Made by a program: the position numbers and the translations under genes. From assembly GCF_040412425.1 (NCBI RefSeq), contig NC_089782.1, positions 26,413,122 through 26,477,121 of the forward strand: 64,000 nt of DNA. The letters run 5' to 3'. The DNA comes from Macrobrachium rosenbergii. Lineage: Eukaryota; Arthropoda; Malacostraca; Decapoda; Palaemonidae. A model generated the notes under the pieces. That model saw only the letters and a list, made by a program, of their open reading frames with translations. It was not told the origin of the DNA and ran no database searches. The first letter of the stretch is position 1; each line of letters begins with the position of its first letter. Of the stretch, positions 34,201 through 47,280 are shown piece after piece.

Positions 34201-37200
34201 GCAAAGGAACTGACAAAAGTAGTATATCAACAAACACTAGTTGAAAGATGCAAAAAGACTGATTTGAGAGAGAGAGAGAGAGAAATTTTAAGCTACCAAA
34301 AGAAATCAAGTTTACCAGACAACAGCTGACATAAGAAGGACATGTTTAAAAACTAGTATAATGATGCTTATTATTGCCTAGAGAACAAAAAATCTGACTC
34401 GAGTAACTGTCTTGGAAAAGATCAAAACAAAATGGATACAAGCATACTATCTGAGAGGCGTAGAAGAACAAATGTTACATTTTCCTTTTAACTAGGCCAT
34501 ATTTTTGTAGTATGTCTTACAACTGAAACTCCATCCGTAATTATGCCACTATGAAAGTTGCTACTTTACTTTAAGAGCTTGAAAATTAGCCCACATTTTT
34601 CCATCTAAACATGGAAAACTGTGTCGAGCATGAATTTCCTGTATGCAAAATTCAATTTGATTCATAAAGTAATGTTATAAATAAAATCCACTTTAAAAAT
34701 TCATCAAGCTTACCAGGTATGTGAAAATCGGTATAATGCCATCTAAACTATAAATGATACGATTGAGTAAGTTGTAATAGCTAATAATGAGCTGCTCATC
34801 GTCCAAATCCTGTGGAAAGAGGAAATTATGAGTTTTTCTTTTTTAGCTTTTAGTCTGATTTACAATCAAAACTGATACTGTATATATAGAACATTAAATT
34901 GCTGAATCAATTAAGCCTACTGGTACATCATCCAAGCAAAAATATCTATTAACAACTAGCACTGAACATACTGATAAAATATGCACTAAAAAGAAACAAA
35001 GTAATGTTTCTTATGAAAGATGATATTTCTTATAAGAAATAGGCAATTTCAATTAATCTCAGACTGATGAAGTGAGTTCCTAATGTGCTTCATAAAATCC
35101 AAAATGTATATTCCAGTATCATATTCACATCCCATATAAACAATTTAACAGTGATGGATGATTTCCCACTTATTAACTATGCTATTAGATTTGGTCTATT
35201 TTGGAGCACAAATTAATAGGGAATAGAACCTGTAAGGACATTTGACTTAATTTCCTAAACACACTGTTTGCTTACTATCACACTTTTAGTGCAACAGTGG
35301 CTCAAGATATTCTGATAATTCTCATCAAAATCAATTTACAATAAAATGCAATATGTATACACTACCCTATCACATGGTAAAGGGGGAAGAAGAGCTCTCC
35401 AAATAATTATTTTTTGTTATAAAAATAAACAAACTGCTCCTTTTTAAGTTTCAAATACAGACACCTTCCTACAAATGAGTTATGTTCCGGATGGCCGTTT
35501 GTTTGTTGGTTACTGTACTCATCTTGCCTATTTAAGTTACATTACGATATAAAATCAATACAGTACTGTGCGTCTTTTCATCCTAAAACACAATACTGTA
35601 CACTGTACATACAGTGCTGTACATGCAGATTTGGCACACAAAACAAAATTTGAACTTACGGGTGGCAAAGGGGAGTGCTTTGAACACAATTTTAATTTGC
35701 GATCCCGTTTGTTTCTATCTCTGAATGTTTGAAAGTAGGGTGGTGTCTGTACTGTACTTTACGAGAGGAGATCAACCTTTTATATAGAGTTAACAACACT
35801 TGGCACTACTAATCTCTAAACTGAAAAAACAAAATATGATGACAAGAAAGTCTTTAAAATTAGAAAATGTAGTTTTGCCTAAGATCATTCTTTAAGATGA
35901 GAAAACTTAGTTTCCTTACACCTCAGTCTTTATCTATGAATAAAAGAGGTTTATTCCCTTTCAATTACTTTATAGTTTGCTGTATTGATAGCCAAAAATA
36001 TCTAAAATTACCAAGATTTCATCTTTACAGTTTCCTATATAGTAACAGACAAAAGTTACAACCTTAAGTGTTAAGAATAAGTAACAACACAGTGCTGAAC
36101 TTTGTTGTAAAGATTTTCTGTCCCTATGTAATAATCACTACAAAGAAATGCCTTCAAACCAACACTCAAGTGAAATACTAACCATTATCAAGGCAAAATT
36201 TTGCTTAGATTAAAGAATTTTTTACTGGAATGAAAATACCCTCCAAAATCAGTACATTACTAAATACTGTATCTCGAAACAATTTTTCTATAACCTGTTA
36301 ATACTAAGCTACAGTACTTGACAAAACTTACCCGCATATCTAACGCAATCTTTAAAAAATGCTTGTGGATGTGAGACGTGAGGTCTTTATAGAGAGACTC
36401 GGAATACTGTTGACACACACATTTGTAGGCGGCAGAGTACATGGGCTCAAACTGAATAACTGGACCTGAGTGTGGCGCGGGAGGAGGCCCTTGCAATAAC
36501 CTATCGACGGCCCCTCGTAGTTGGGGCCAGTAAGTATTGTGGTAGTCATCATCTGTCATATTTGACATAGCTACAAACAAATAGAGAGATTAATATACAC
36601 AGATTTTCACCTAATAAGCATCAAAGAAGTGTATTAACCAAGGATCAAAGTTCATAACACTGGTATTTAAATTTGATATATGATAAAATTATGGGATTTT
36701 TATCCTAAAATAACTATACTGTTAAAAAACAATGGATTTCAGTTTCCTTCATGTGAAATGCATTCTTAAATACATATTGTATACTGTATTGCAAAATACT
36801 TGTTACTTGGCAAATATTCTAAAATGTAAAATTGAGTGCAAGTATTTTATTCTAAAATGAATATGCATTTTAATTACTAAACCCGATTTTGGGAAGGTTT
36901 TCAATCATAGCTATATAACTGCACCAATCATCAATCTTTTTTAAAAAGCCTTATCAGAGCAAGTCCTTTAAAAAACCATATCAGAGCAAGTACGAAAACC
37001 AAATCTTGTATAATATACTGTAGATATTAACAGAAATTAGCAAGTTACAGTCCCTCATGGGGCTAACTCATTAACCTCTTACATCTTGTGTAAGAATGTG
37101 ATAAATTCAAGCCTGAATATTGGCTAACTACTGTACTACAGTACTTACAAATACCTACTACTGTATTTATTTATGCTAAGGGCAATCAAAATTACTTGAA

Positions 37201-40200
37201 CTATAATGCAAAATCTTCTTGTGTTGATTGGTTTCAGTCAGAAATTAAGACTGATATAACATGCAAACATAACTTGAATTTGATTGATTTTGCATCCTAA
37301 ACTATCTTACAAATCAAAGGACACTTCCTTCACCCATTCTCCGATCTCCACAAATTTTGCCCATTTCTATTACAGTGTATTCAATTTTTGGGACCTTCTA
37401 AGGAGGACAAAGAGGCAGACATTAATGAGCACAACCTCCCTGCAATTTTGTTACCTACAATAATACAAAAGTTTATTCAAGTATTTGCCAAAATAAAACG
37501 GGTGGTACTAGAGGCAGATAAATGGAGGTCCACTGGAGCTACAGTATGCTAATGATATTAAAACTAGAATTGAAAGAAAAGGTCTTAGAAAATGATTAAA
37601 AGAGAAATGGAACGAATGAGAGAAAGTGCAAAACACCAAAGACTGAACTGAAGCAGGGATATTATGTCCAAACTTGGATGCAGAATGAACATAAACACTG
37701 ACACAGTGTGAGATCAATGATCACCTTGAAAGTGTTTCACACTCATCTGTGAAAAAGAATGGTTTTGTCTTTTATACCTGTTGTATAGTTATAAAACCTT
37801 TGCTTCTAGACAATTAAAATATGCTATGCCTGCTACAGTATACAGATGTCCCTCTACAGTACAGAAATGAAAATAATCCACCAAGAAACCATAATTAATA
37901 TTCATAAGAGATAATGCTGTACTATGTGTGTCTGCCGCATTTACACAAAACATGTCTGGTCAGAATTTTATAAAAGCCGAAATATGCTTGAAGCTAGACC
38001 CTGAATAGTAACTCTATGAGTAACTGGTATAGAAAGTGAGGAGACTTAACATAACAAAACTGAAAGATCATTAGTTCATAGACTATGAGTCTAAGGTGGT
38101 CATGTTTGGCCTTTAATAAGCATTAAAACTCCAGTACAGCATTTAGGAAAGAAGTAGCTAGGATAGCAGTAAGTCATATCTAGTTCTTAAAATAATTTCC
38201 ATAAAGTGTACTGTACATAGATAATACAGTACTATGTAATTTAAATGACCCTTTGCTTAGGCTTACTACTTTTGTTTCAGGAAACAATATCCATCAAAAT
38301 GAACCTTAAATATGCAGGGTACTAGCGACCCTTAACATTTACAAAGTTCTCACAGCAAGTTCTAATATTACTGACAATTTTTAGTTGTCCTGTAGCCTAC
38401 CATATTAAACAGATGATAATTCTGGCCTTACATGACAAGAGAGGGTAACGCAGCCACTATTTCACACAACGTCATGGTCTATCACATAAATTGATGGCAA
38501 AAAAGAAAAAAAAAATATAAGACACTATTCTCAAATAGGAGGGTCCAAACTGTTTATCTGGTAGAAAAAATTTCAACTTGAAAACTGACAACCTAGCACC
38601 CTGCATCTTCAGATTTCAAATTAACCAACAGCACATCTACTAGCAGCTCAGCTGGAAAAAGATGACAACCTAACCTTTCCAATGGATGGGTGAGGTACTC
38701 TAGGTTAGACAATAGTAATGAACTGGAATGGCTAAGCTGAGGTAAATCAGGCTACTTGCCTATAGCTTATGGAAATGACCAAAAGAAAATACACTTGCAA
38801 ATTGTTTAGCCAATGTATGATAAATTAATTCTTAACCAAGACTGAATCAAATAGTGCCATAGCCTAATCAGATTATAATGCTTACAGACTTATACCTTCA
38901 CTGTTTAATGTGCAAAACAGGTTCTTGAATTTTCTAAGTATCCATTTGACATTTCCATAAAAATAATGAGTTCCCCTCCAGCCTATGATATCATGACTAC
39001 GTAAGAGCTTTGTGATGTATTTGGCCAATCAAAACTATCATTTTTTCTTAGTTTCAAAGTGGCACCTATTTCTAGACTCTGCTTCCACTTTACCCTCAGA
39101 GAAATCCTCCATAGTGCAATGGCTGTTTTATAAGGATCAAATAAGAATACTAAGTGATTTACAAAATTTAGGTTGTCAAGCCAAGCTCTGGGGCATTTTC
39201 AATAATTGAGACAATGAAAAGAGCAGTGAGTTGAAGTGGTTGGACAGCAAAGAGAGAGAGATCCAGATAATAAAGGAAATGAAGTACATGGAACTAAAGT
39301 AACAGCAAGATTCAAGAAAGGAAGTTGAAGTGGAGGTATGTATAGTAAAAGTAAAAGGCTAAAAAAGTGGGTTTAGCTAAGGGGCCAAAGGGATGCTATA
39401 AACACCCTTTAGTAATACTGACAGTGCATCATGTGAGGCACACTGACAATAATATCCCCCTATGGGAGCAAATATGAAAATGGAGTTTTGTAAGTTTTAT
39501 AGACTAATCTGAAACATTTCCCTTCAAATAACTTATGCTTAATCTGTAACTTCTAAGTGAGGCAAAAAAAAAAAAAAAAATGTTATTGTTAAAATATGTG
39601 AACAATTCTTCTATAACTTTAGGGGTAAATATGGAACGATTTTTGGCAACTCTGATTTATGAAAATAGTCAGGTAAAGGGGATAAGTAAGCTTGGAAATG
39701 GCATGATAATGGGGATAAGTGAGCTTGGAAAATGAAGTGATTTTGTAAGTTAACAATTGCTTATGCTTTAATTGAAATTCCCTTTAAGCTTGATATATTA
39801 AACTTTGGCGGGTATATAACAATCTATCTCACTGTTAAAAATCAAGTAGAAAATACTTCAAGAGCTTTGGAGGTATTGTGGACCCACACGTTCTGGCAAC
39901 ACCGGTCTGTGAAAATTGGAAGGTAATGCGGATGATCGAGTCTCCCACAAACGCTTAGTTATAACAGTCACTAGACACACACTCAATGATTGGAACTTCC
40001 CAAGGACGCATGAGCATCCTTGAAAACTCAAGGTTAGCAATAGATATAGCAGGCTATAAGATAGCTTCATGGGGGGGGGGGTTCCCACCGAGGAAGATTC
40101 TGCCCTTCCCTGTCCGATGGCCTAGGATGCTGTGTTAGGTTAGGAAAGGTTTAAGTTACAATGTATCAATGTAAATAATGCTGGCATCATTTTTTGTCCT

Positions 40201-41057
40201 GGTTAAGGGGAGGGTCTCTGCCCAGCCATAACAGGGCTATGCGCCTCCCCCCCCACCCCCGGGGTCTGAATGGCGACTGTTATATTAGGTTAAGTTAGGA
40301 TGCACCTAATCAATTATCTCAAACACTTATGTGCTTATCTTTTTTATAATGTTTTTTAACAACACATGGAACATTTTTCATGCATTATGAAAATATTTCA
40401 TCGTTGTTTTTGGCTACTTGACTTCCTTCAGTCCCACTCAAAAACCCCAAATTCCCACTGAGGTCCTCTTATGACTTTCGGATATATTGTTGGGGGAAAT
40501 ACAAATATGTGGGCAAGCCTAAAGTATATAAGGGTAAAAAACGTGCCCAATAAATCCCAAAATGAGCTCAAAGGACAATAGGCTAAAGTGATTTACTGGT
40601 TTGGCAAGAAACTAATTCATCACGCTACATCAATTTACCATTTATTTATCAACAATCAGGTTAAAACATATAAATAAATTACGTGCAAATGTAATTTATC
40701 AAGGCCTAGGCTATATTTAGGCTATCAATTGACGACACTAATTTGCCAACACTTAGGATGGGCTAAGGCTAATAAATTCCGGCCATGTCAGGCCTGCAAT
40801 TAATCCTCCCGAGAAGAACTATAAACAAAGAACTATAATATAGTTAGGGAATTATGCAGTGACCGGAACGAGAAGATTCGAATGGGGCGATTCAATTGTC
40901 AAGTAATAAATTGCATTTTACACAAGCATTAAAAATGACATTATCATACATCACTGTTGGAAATGACAATGCTGCTATTCTTACCTAAAGATCGCCTTGG
41001 AGGGGCGACTGTTACACCTTGATCTCCTGTCCTTTCTATGACCATTTGTTCATCCAT
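31086..41057 (-). CDS. CACUL1: CACUL1-like (CDK2-associated, cullin-domain) protein, 6 coding exons
   Basis: Transcript-order coding exons are 41057-40985, 36570-36332, 34809-34714, 33398-33296, 32831-32716 and 31250-31086. All borders are GT-AG and all phases match, giving 263 residues plus stop. Recognised from the cullin-N-like run: DDDYHNTYWPQLRGAVDRLL, then MYSAAYKCVCQQYSESLYKD, NRIYVATKLGSNLR and FVGFIPGILPP. The Arg/Lys-rich tail is GRKRHLDEEMST. Known family role: CACUL1 (CAC1) binds and stimulates CDK2 in G1/S and carries a partial cullin fold without the C-terminal RING-binding part. The start ATG at 41057 is preceded by an in-frame TAA at 41093-41091. The protein is shorter than the vertebrate form as I recall it, mainly lacking its N-terminal low-complexity region. 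The assignment rests on remembered family sequence, not a search. Confidence 0.88.
31251..32715 (-). other. CACUL1-like intron 5
   Basis: Non-coding. It hosts a diverged foldback-family copy at about 32092-32526, annotated separately. Nothing else is recognised. Confidence 0.5.
32092..32526 (+). mobile_element. Foldback interspersed repeat, copy D (diverged)
   Basis: Retains CCACCGAAAATAGATCTATG, the TTGCCAGAAGCACGATTATG block and a perfect terminal hairpin (AGTTTTCT/AGAAAACT around TTTAC at 32500-32520). The GGCGCC-type start hairpin and most of the central palindrome are eroded. Confidence 0.75.
32716..32831 (-). CDS. CACUL1: CACUL1-like gene, coding exon 5 (residues 171-209)
   Basis: Encodes AVIRHTTEERPFHIAPHVIA then ALIKNIHKFNAEYSKKYPQ. 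Acceptor TTTTTCCAG, donor GTACGT; exits in phase 0. Confidence 0.87.
33296..33398 (-). CDS. CACUL1: CACUL1-like gene, coding exon 4 (residues 137-170)
   Basis: Encodes NRIYVATKLGSNLRAELQSL then FCIDVLDPVIERLL, exiting with one base. Acceptor ATTTTACAG, donor GTAAGA. Confidence 0.88.
33399..34713 (-). other. CACUL1-like intron 3
   Basis: Non-coding. It contains a diverged SINE-family segment at about 33920-34125 and short GA repeats at 34265-34283. No exon seen. Confidence 0.45.
33920..34125 (-). mobile_element. Diverged SINE-family segment in CACUL1-like intron 3
   Basis: Contains CACTGTAGCAACCCTTTGGC, CCCCAGCTGCA and TCTTCCCACCTAG, co-linear with the 30090 copy and with the 55.8 kb copy. 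Confidence 0.45.
34714..34809 (-). CDS. CACUL1: CACUL1-like gene, coding exon 3 (residues 105-136)
   Basis: Encodes DLDDEQLIISYYNLLNRIIY then SLDGIIPIFTYL, exactly 32 codons, phase 0 at both ends. Acceptor TTTCCACAG, donor GTAAGC. It matches the hydrophobic helix preceding the NRIYVATKL helix in the family. Confidence 0.87.
34810..36331 (-). other. CACUL1-like intron 2
   Basis: Non-coding. The segment at about 35470-35790, with repeated TACAGTACTGT-type motifs, has the look of a dispersed repeat, but I cannot assign it to a family. Confidence 0.4.
36332..36570 (-). CDS. CACUL1: CACUL1-like gene, coding exon 2 (residues 25-104)
   Basis: Encodes AMSNMTDDDYHNTYWPQLRG, a Pro-rich spacer (GPPPAPHSGP) and MYSAAYKCVCQQYSESLYKD with KHFLKIALDMR. 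This is the cullin-repeat-like core. Acceptor TTTGTAG, donor GTAAGT, both on the minus strand. Confidence 0.9.
36571..40984 (-). other. CACUL1-like intron 1 (4.4 kb)
   Basis: AT-rich and non-coding. It contains many TACTGTA/TACAGTA motifs (for example 37130-37160 and 38205-38235), part of a SINE family at 39365-39470, an 11-base G run at 40071-40081, TTAGGTTAGG-type motifs at 40133-40145 and 40284, and two AGGCCT sites near exon 1 (40702, 40790). I see no further exon. Confidence 0.6.
39365..39470 (+). mobile_element. SINE-family tail fragment, opposite orientation
   Basis: AAGGGGCCAAAGGGATGCT, then GACAGTGCATCATGTGAGGC and ACTGACAATAAT. It corresponds to the complement of the left end of the 55.8 kb copy. 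Confidence 0.5.
40985..41057 (-). CDS. CACUL1: CACUL1-like gene, coding exon 1 (residues 1-24)
   Basis: Encodes MDEQMVIERTGDQGVTVAPP then RRSL, and exits with one base at donor GTAAGA. The ATG context is G at -3 and G at +4. The in-frame TAA 33 nt upstream supports this start. Confidence 0.8.
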
Positions 41058-44000
41058 CACTTGAATGGGTTTTCGGAGATGAGTGGTCAATTACGTAGCT
41101 AAAACAACATCAAAAACTGGTGTGGAGACACTCCTCTTGGGAGACGAAAACTCAGCTATTGCATCGTACGGAAATGCCTGAGTTGTCTTACAATTGTTAT
41201 ATCATAACTGTCAAAAAATATTTTGGAAGCTCATTTACAAAATCTAAACACTGGTTTCCTTTAAATTTTCGTCATATATATAAAATATAGAATAATGTTT
41301 CCCTTTATTAGCTTAATTTTTGTGAGAATGGGTATATTACATGCAAAATCATGTTAAATTTGTCCCAATGACATCTGCAAACATGAGGTTGCCTTGATGT
41401 TTCTCGGTGTTTAAAGTTGTAATGTTATTTGATGTGAAAATTGATATGAGGTTATCCAGATTTATCAATGACCTTGGTATTCTGTAATAGATATATGACA
41501 AAAAAATTCTTTTATCTCATATCATTGCGGCATTCGTTAGCTAAGAAGGGGAAAGGGTGATGACGAGTTACTGATATGAATTCAAAAGAATATGAAGGTT
41601 GCGTGATCACAATATATAATTAAAATAGATTGTTGCTTCATAAGAGTAATTTAATAGGATTAGCTCTGAAGGAATAGACATTTCTTATAACCATCTCTAT
41701 AACTCCCAGATATTCTCAAGGACCAGGGACATTGTTGTTTAATTGTTTTAAGTAGACAAGTGATTTGGGGCGAGGAAACTTCACGAATCAACAATTTCAG
41801 CTCTTCCTGTTTGACCATCAGACCTTAACAATTATTCCACTGTGCAACTGCAGTAAAAATGAGTAAGTATTTTCTGGAAAATAGCATATCATACAGATAT
41901 GATTTTGAGATTTATGGTGTAATACATTTGCCCTTCATTGTGTTCATTTTCTTATATGCATGGTAGGTAGCCTGACGATCTCTGCATTAACGTCTTGTTA
42001 GGCTTTGGCGTTTTGGTTTATCATCTGGGTGGATGTTCATTGCTGGAGGAGAGAAGATCATGCCTGTTTGAAGTTGGTTTCATGTATTTAGACTATGGAG
42101 AGAGTGATGGCCATTGCTGCCTTTTCCAGTTACGAGGTAGAGGATTACCAGGAATAGACACATAGTCCCCATGATGCATCGGGGAACTCTGTGCTTGGTG
42201 GAACGTCCTCTATATTAGGCCAAAACACTGCATGAGAGAGCATTTATGTGAGTGGTTTGTTGGACAAGGGACAGATTAGATAGAGAGAGGGCTACACCTC
42301 AGACTCAACGGCGCTGGCAAAGCTACATGAAGCAATATGCTTGACTCATCTAGATGAAATGGGCGCTTCTCCGTTTTTCTTTGATTCGCGTCTTTCATAC
42401 AGGCCTAGCCCAACCTTACTTTGGTTTATTCAAGGCTTATCGTACGGAATCAGTTCTGGTGTTAAAGGCTTCCTGTTTTATTGTAAATTGAAGGCAGATC
42501 CTATACCTAGGTTTATGATTCATGTTAAAATTTAGGTATTCGGCCTTAAATATGCAATCCCCGCTGTCAGGTTTACAACAAATGCTAGATAGTCTGTTAT
42601 TTCTTCATATATGTTTACATGGAAAGGCACAGCAGAACTCTCAAAAGTGGGGATATGGCCCTCCTCTGTAAAATCATGTGAGTCTCTAATGTAGATAACT
42701 CCCATCCAATAGCTGAAGTTTAAATGTTTTGACATCTACCACAAATTCTTTAGTGTTTGGTTTTAAACCGCAAAACACGTGAGATCTGGTGTTTGTATTT
42801 GCATCTAAACAGTTTCCAAACGATTGATATTTTCAAGACTCATTGTACCTGTTTTTGCCTGAAGGACATTCCATTTTTTGAAATTGCTTTTTACTATTCA
42901 CGCTTCTTGTTGCAGTTAGTTACATTGATGAATTAGGTTTTCTTTATGTTATTTTTCTTGATCCAGTCTGCAAGCTGGCACTGGTACTATTTCACATAGA
43001 GCACCTTTATGTTTACATTATCAATTTGAATGTCCATGCCATCATAATTTGCCTTGAAAGCTTGCTGCTGATTATCAAATGATAATCAAAATATCACAAT
43101 TTCACTTTGGTCTGAAAGATTTATTCTTTTCATTATTTTCAGTTGTTATTTCACAGAATTCAAATGACACGCACAGCATCTGATGATCGGTTTCTCGTGA
43201 ATTTGCTTAACATGTATAGTCTCAGTTTCGTGACACTGGTAAATTTTATCAAATTATTTGATGCTAAGCCTTTAACTACTTCAGTTTCGAGAGATTCTGG
43301 TCATGTGCTCTTAGCAGAGGCTAAGTCTGCTTTCTTGTGCCTTGTAAAGTGAAATTACTGGCCATGCAATTGCTGGATGTCATTATCCTTGTCAAGGGTC
43401 CAAGGGCACAAAAGTCATCAATAGTTATTTTTGTAGAAGGAAAAACTACCAGAAAATCTTAAAAAAAGATATCATCAGTTTTTCATAAGTTCATTTCTCC
43501 ACTAATGACACCAGTGGAGCTAGACCATTCCGCTGCCCTGAAGGGATAACAGCAATGTAATTAGGGTTACTTAAGTATCTTCTAAACCAGTTTGTTGGAA
43601 GCAAGAGCATTACGTGAATAGATCAACCTACTCTATCATCCTGGTAGGCAACGGGGCGGAATATCGCGAGTTCTATCATTAGAACCAGCCCATTCATTGA
43701 AACCATGTCCCCGTTCTAGGGGATAGTTCAGCCCTCGAAATATCCTCACTGGTAGCCTTCTCAATAACTTTCAAGGCCAAATATTATCAGTTTTAGTCAT
43801 GAACTCCAGTCCCTTCTACGAACCCTTTTCCTGTTTTGTTAGAGCAATGAATTTTTGTGAAAGAGAAATATATTTAGATTTGAACCGGGAATGAATGAAT
43901 TCTATGGGTTTGGTTATATCAGTATTTATTATAGTCATAAAGTACTGAAACAATGGTGGATGACACTCTAAAGTAGCATTATAGTTTCACTTTAATCAGT

Positions 44001-45786
44001 GGAAATTAACACTAATAACACTATGCAGACCTTTCCACAGTATTGCAGTAAAGGTGGATAAGATTTAGATACTGATATTCCTGATCGTGAGTTGCACTCA
44101 CTATAGCCACTGGCATCGAGTTGAAGACTTTGTTATTGTGCCCCTGTCAACCTTCTCTTAAGAAACCGGATACACTGTTGACTGGTAGGTTTTTCCTGGA
44201 AAGACAATAGAGCTTGATGCATAGGCTTAAAAAGTGAAGGTAACTGTTTTGACTTTAAATAGAGTCCTTAGAAAATAGCCAAACGTGATATGTTCCAGTA
44301 ATCTAAATCATAATTTCCATTGTTGGGAAAAGAAAATCAACAGCTTTGAGGATATTTTTTTGGAGAAATATAAAAGTCTCGAAAACTGGTGATAACCAGA
44401 AAGGAAGACACTATCACAAAAGTGGCGAGAAAAATATGAGATAAGCGGCACTAGTTTAAATATTTGGGCACGAGAAACCTCACAAACAATACAAGATTTT
44501 CTGGTAGAATTCGATTTGTTTTTGACAGCTGTGAAAAAAATTAATCTGGAAGTTGAAGGTAACAATATACATTATCGAATCCTTCTAATGATATGGCGCA
44601 GTACTACTTGAACGAAACCAGTCATGGATTGCAAGTATGGACTAAGATCTGCCCAACAATGACGTCTTGGTTTTGCCTGAGTTCAGCCTCTTACCCAGCT
44701 GATGACACCGTTTATTGATCTGTTCTATGTTTCTTTGAAGACTAGTAGGAACCTAATTTAAAGTTATGGAAATGGATAACTGCAAGAAAAGTTAGCACCA
44801 ATTAGGAATAAGATTGTAATGGCGGGTTAGAAGTGCAAAAAGCAAGAGAGGAGAGCAATGAGATGTAGCAAAGATGAGGACTTTTTTTTATAATCCATCA
44901 AAGAACCGTCATCCTTTATGAGGCAAAACAACATTTTTTTTAATTAATAAGAAAATTACTTACAAAATGAGAGTGTTGCTTTGAGTGAACCCTCAACCAA
45001 GAAGATGGATGGATGGCCATGTTACGTGGGTTGCAGCACGGCGCAAGGTTTGAAGTAAAACAACCTCCTTCATTCGTTGATATTTTCTCCTGGAAACCAA
45101 AGTTCCTCTTGTACCTAGCTTGACAAGGTTGTTAGGTTGACTCATCTTGTATCAGTCAATCATTGCTTATATCTACTAAAACACATTTATTCACGTGCCT
45201 CTTAATGCAGGAGTACATGCCCACAAGGAAAAATATTCAGACTTCTGATGTCCGTATCTTTGAACGCCTCACGGTTGCTCTTGGGTCCAGGTGCAGGATA
45301 ATTTACGAAGAACCTTCCACGGTGTTTTAGCCTGATTTTTGTAGGACAGGTTCTTCAAACGCGATTAAGACTTTTGGTATATCCTGCTTATTTTTTCACC
45401 AAGCGGCATTCTTCTGCAATTGTATTATTTTAGATAAGCAGAGGATTAAGGGTTAGAATGAGGGTAAATCCTACATTTATAGCCTTTTGAAGTTTTCTGT
45501 TGGATTAAAAAAAAAAAAATCCAGGTTTCGTTTTCATGATACATCCTATCTCATAACTTATGAGGGTTATTCCTATATCCCCCTTGAATTTTGGCCCATA
45601 TCTGATTTGTTAATGGGTGGTATACTATTAAGAGAGTAGCTGAGGCACAGGAAGATCCTGAACTACGTAGAGTAAGTCTAGGAAGTTCCAAGAGCGTCAT
45701 TTCAGCTTTTTGTTGGGAGGGGAGGGGGCAAAGACGGTTTGACGAGTGAAGCGAGCCTAATCATCTGGGGATTTTTTGATTTTGAG

Positions 45787-45817
45787 CTATTTTATGTGCT
45801 TTTTTGAAGCACATAAA

Positions 45818-45882
<65 letters not shown>
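45787..45882. repeat. 35-bp palindrome joined to (GATA)n
   Basis: Arms CTATTTTATGTGCTT and AAGCACATAAAATAG around TTTTG (45787-45821). The right arm's ATAG is continued directly by fifteen or so GATA units. Confidence 0.9.
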
Positions 45883-45884
<2 letters not shown>

Positions 45885-47243
45885 TAACTTAATGTGATGA
45901 CACATTTGAATTTCGGTAGGAATAATGGAAAACTAGCTGTTGTTACTTCTTGGGGCTTGGGGGAGTGACGGGGACGGGGGCAAGTTGAGGCTTAGGGGGG
46001 GAAAATTGAGTCTTGGGGACCTGTTTCCCCCCAGTTCCCCCTAAATGAAGCCCCTGGGAAGATCCCTTACGGATGTGGTTGGACTGACGATAGTTAAGAT
46101 GTGATAGTGGTTCAGGCTTTCCTTTCATATTTCTAGCCTCCCGGCGATGTCACCCATGAAATACAATTTACATTGGTATAGTTTGAAAATGAAAACAAAT
46201 TTTCAAATTCCAATAGAGAAAATTATATTTACTGCTTCCAATGGTAGTAAAAAAAAAAAAAATTATTTGGAGAACTAGGATATGTGACTCATTGTTTGTT
46301 TATCAGTTTTCTTGTAATATCTGTTGCTGATGTTCAAATTTTTGTTAAGATATCTTTCTTATTTTCTTTGTTTATTTAATTTCGAATATTCTTATTTTAT
46401 ACTGAATGTCATTCATCAGTTCAATGTGATTTTAAATGTCTCCTGTTTATTTATTACGACAAAATCGCCCCCACCACTTTATAACGTAGTTATGGTTGAT
46501 AACAAACAGTGGATTGTTTTCTGCAGTTAAAAGACGTTTTCTATAACCGTATTAAAGCGGAGACTTGGGTAAAACTTGATTCGTTTGGTTTTAGCCTGTT
46601 TCGGAGTTTCTATTATTATTGTTGGGTTAACAGGAAAACAAATTATAAATTGTCTATCTGAACTTTGTTACATTAATATATTTAGTAACGCCACATATTA
46701 TATGGCGTAATGGGATGTATGAACTGAAAAAATCTCAGGTATGATCTATGTCGGCTTGCTTGGATTGAGACGACATGCTAGCACGGACCCTTCACCGAAA
46801 GGAGCCTTGTAGGTGTGGCAAAGGTTTGAAGGTTATAAGATACCTGGTTTAGGCCTCTGGACTAGGTCTTACCAGCCGGAACAAATAGATATCTTAGGCA
46901 ACATTTTAATATCCAAGATCACCAGGTTTTGAAATAAAAGCGTGCAGGTCTGTTTTCAACTAGCCTATTACAAATGAGCGCGGTAGTTAGTTTTATTACT
47001 ACTAATATACAATATGTTAGAAAGAGTCAGCCTTGGGGATGTTACGTATCGCCCAAAGATCATAACAAGGTGAGTTCATTCTGTATACCTAGTGCAAGGA
47101 CTATTGTTGGGAGACGCTGGTCCCGGGCTGGAGGACGCCAAGAATAAACCTGACGTTCATTACCCAAAGACTACAGTTGTTATACATGCAATTAAATGGC
47201 TACACAATTATTGATTAGAGACAATTTTATGCATTCGAACCCC

Positions 47244-47249
<6 letters not shown>

Positions 47250-47277
<28 letters not shown>
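47250..47277. repeat. (GA)n microsatellite
   Basis: Uninterrupted GA run. Confidence 0.9.

Positions 47278-47280
<3 letters not shown>

Noticed and set aside
45947..46060. G-quadruplex or hairpin locus
   Set aside because: G-rich and loosely self-complementary (GGGGCTT versus AAGCCCC at the ends), but too imperfect to claim a structure.
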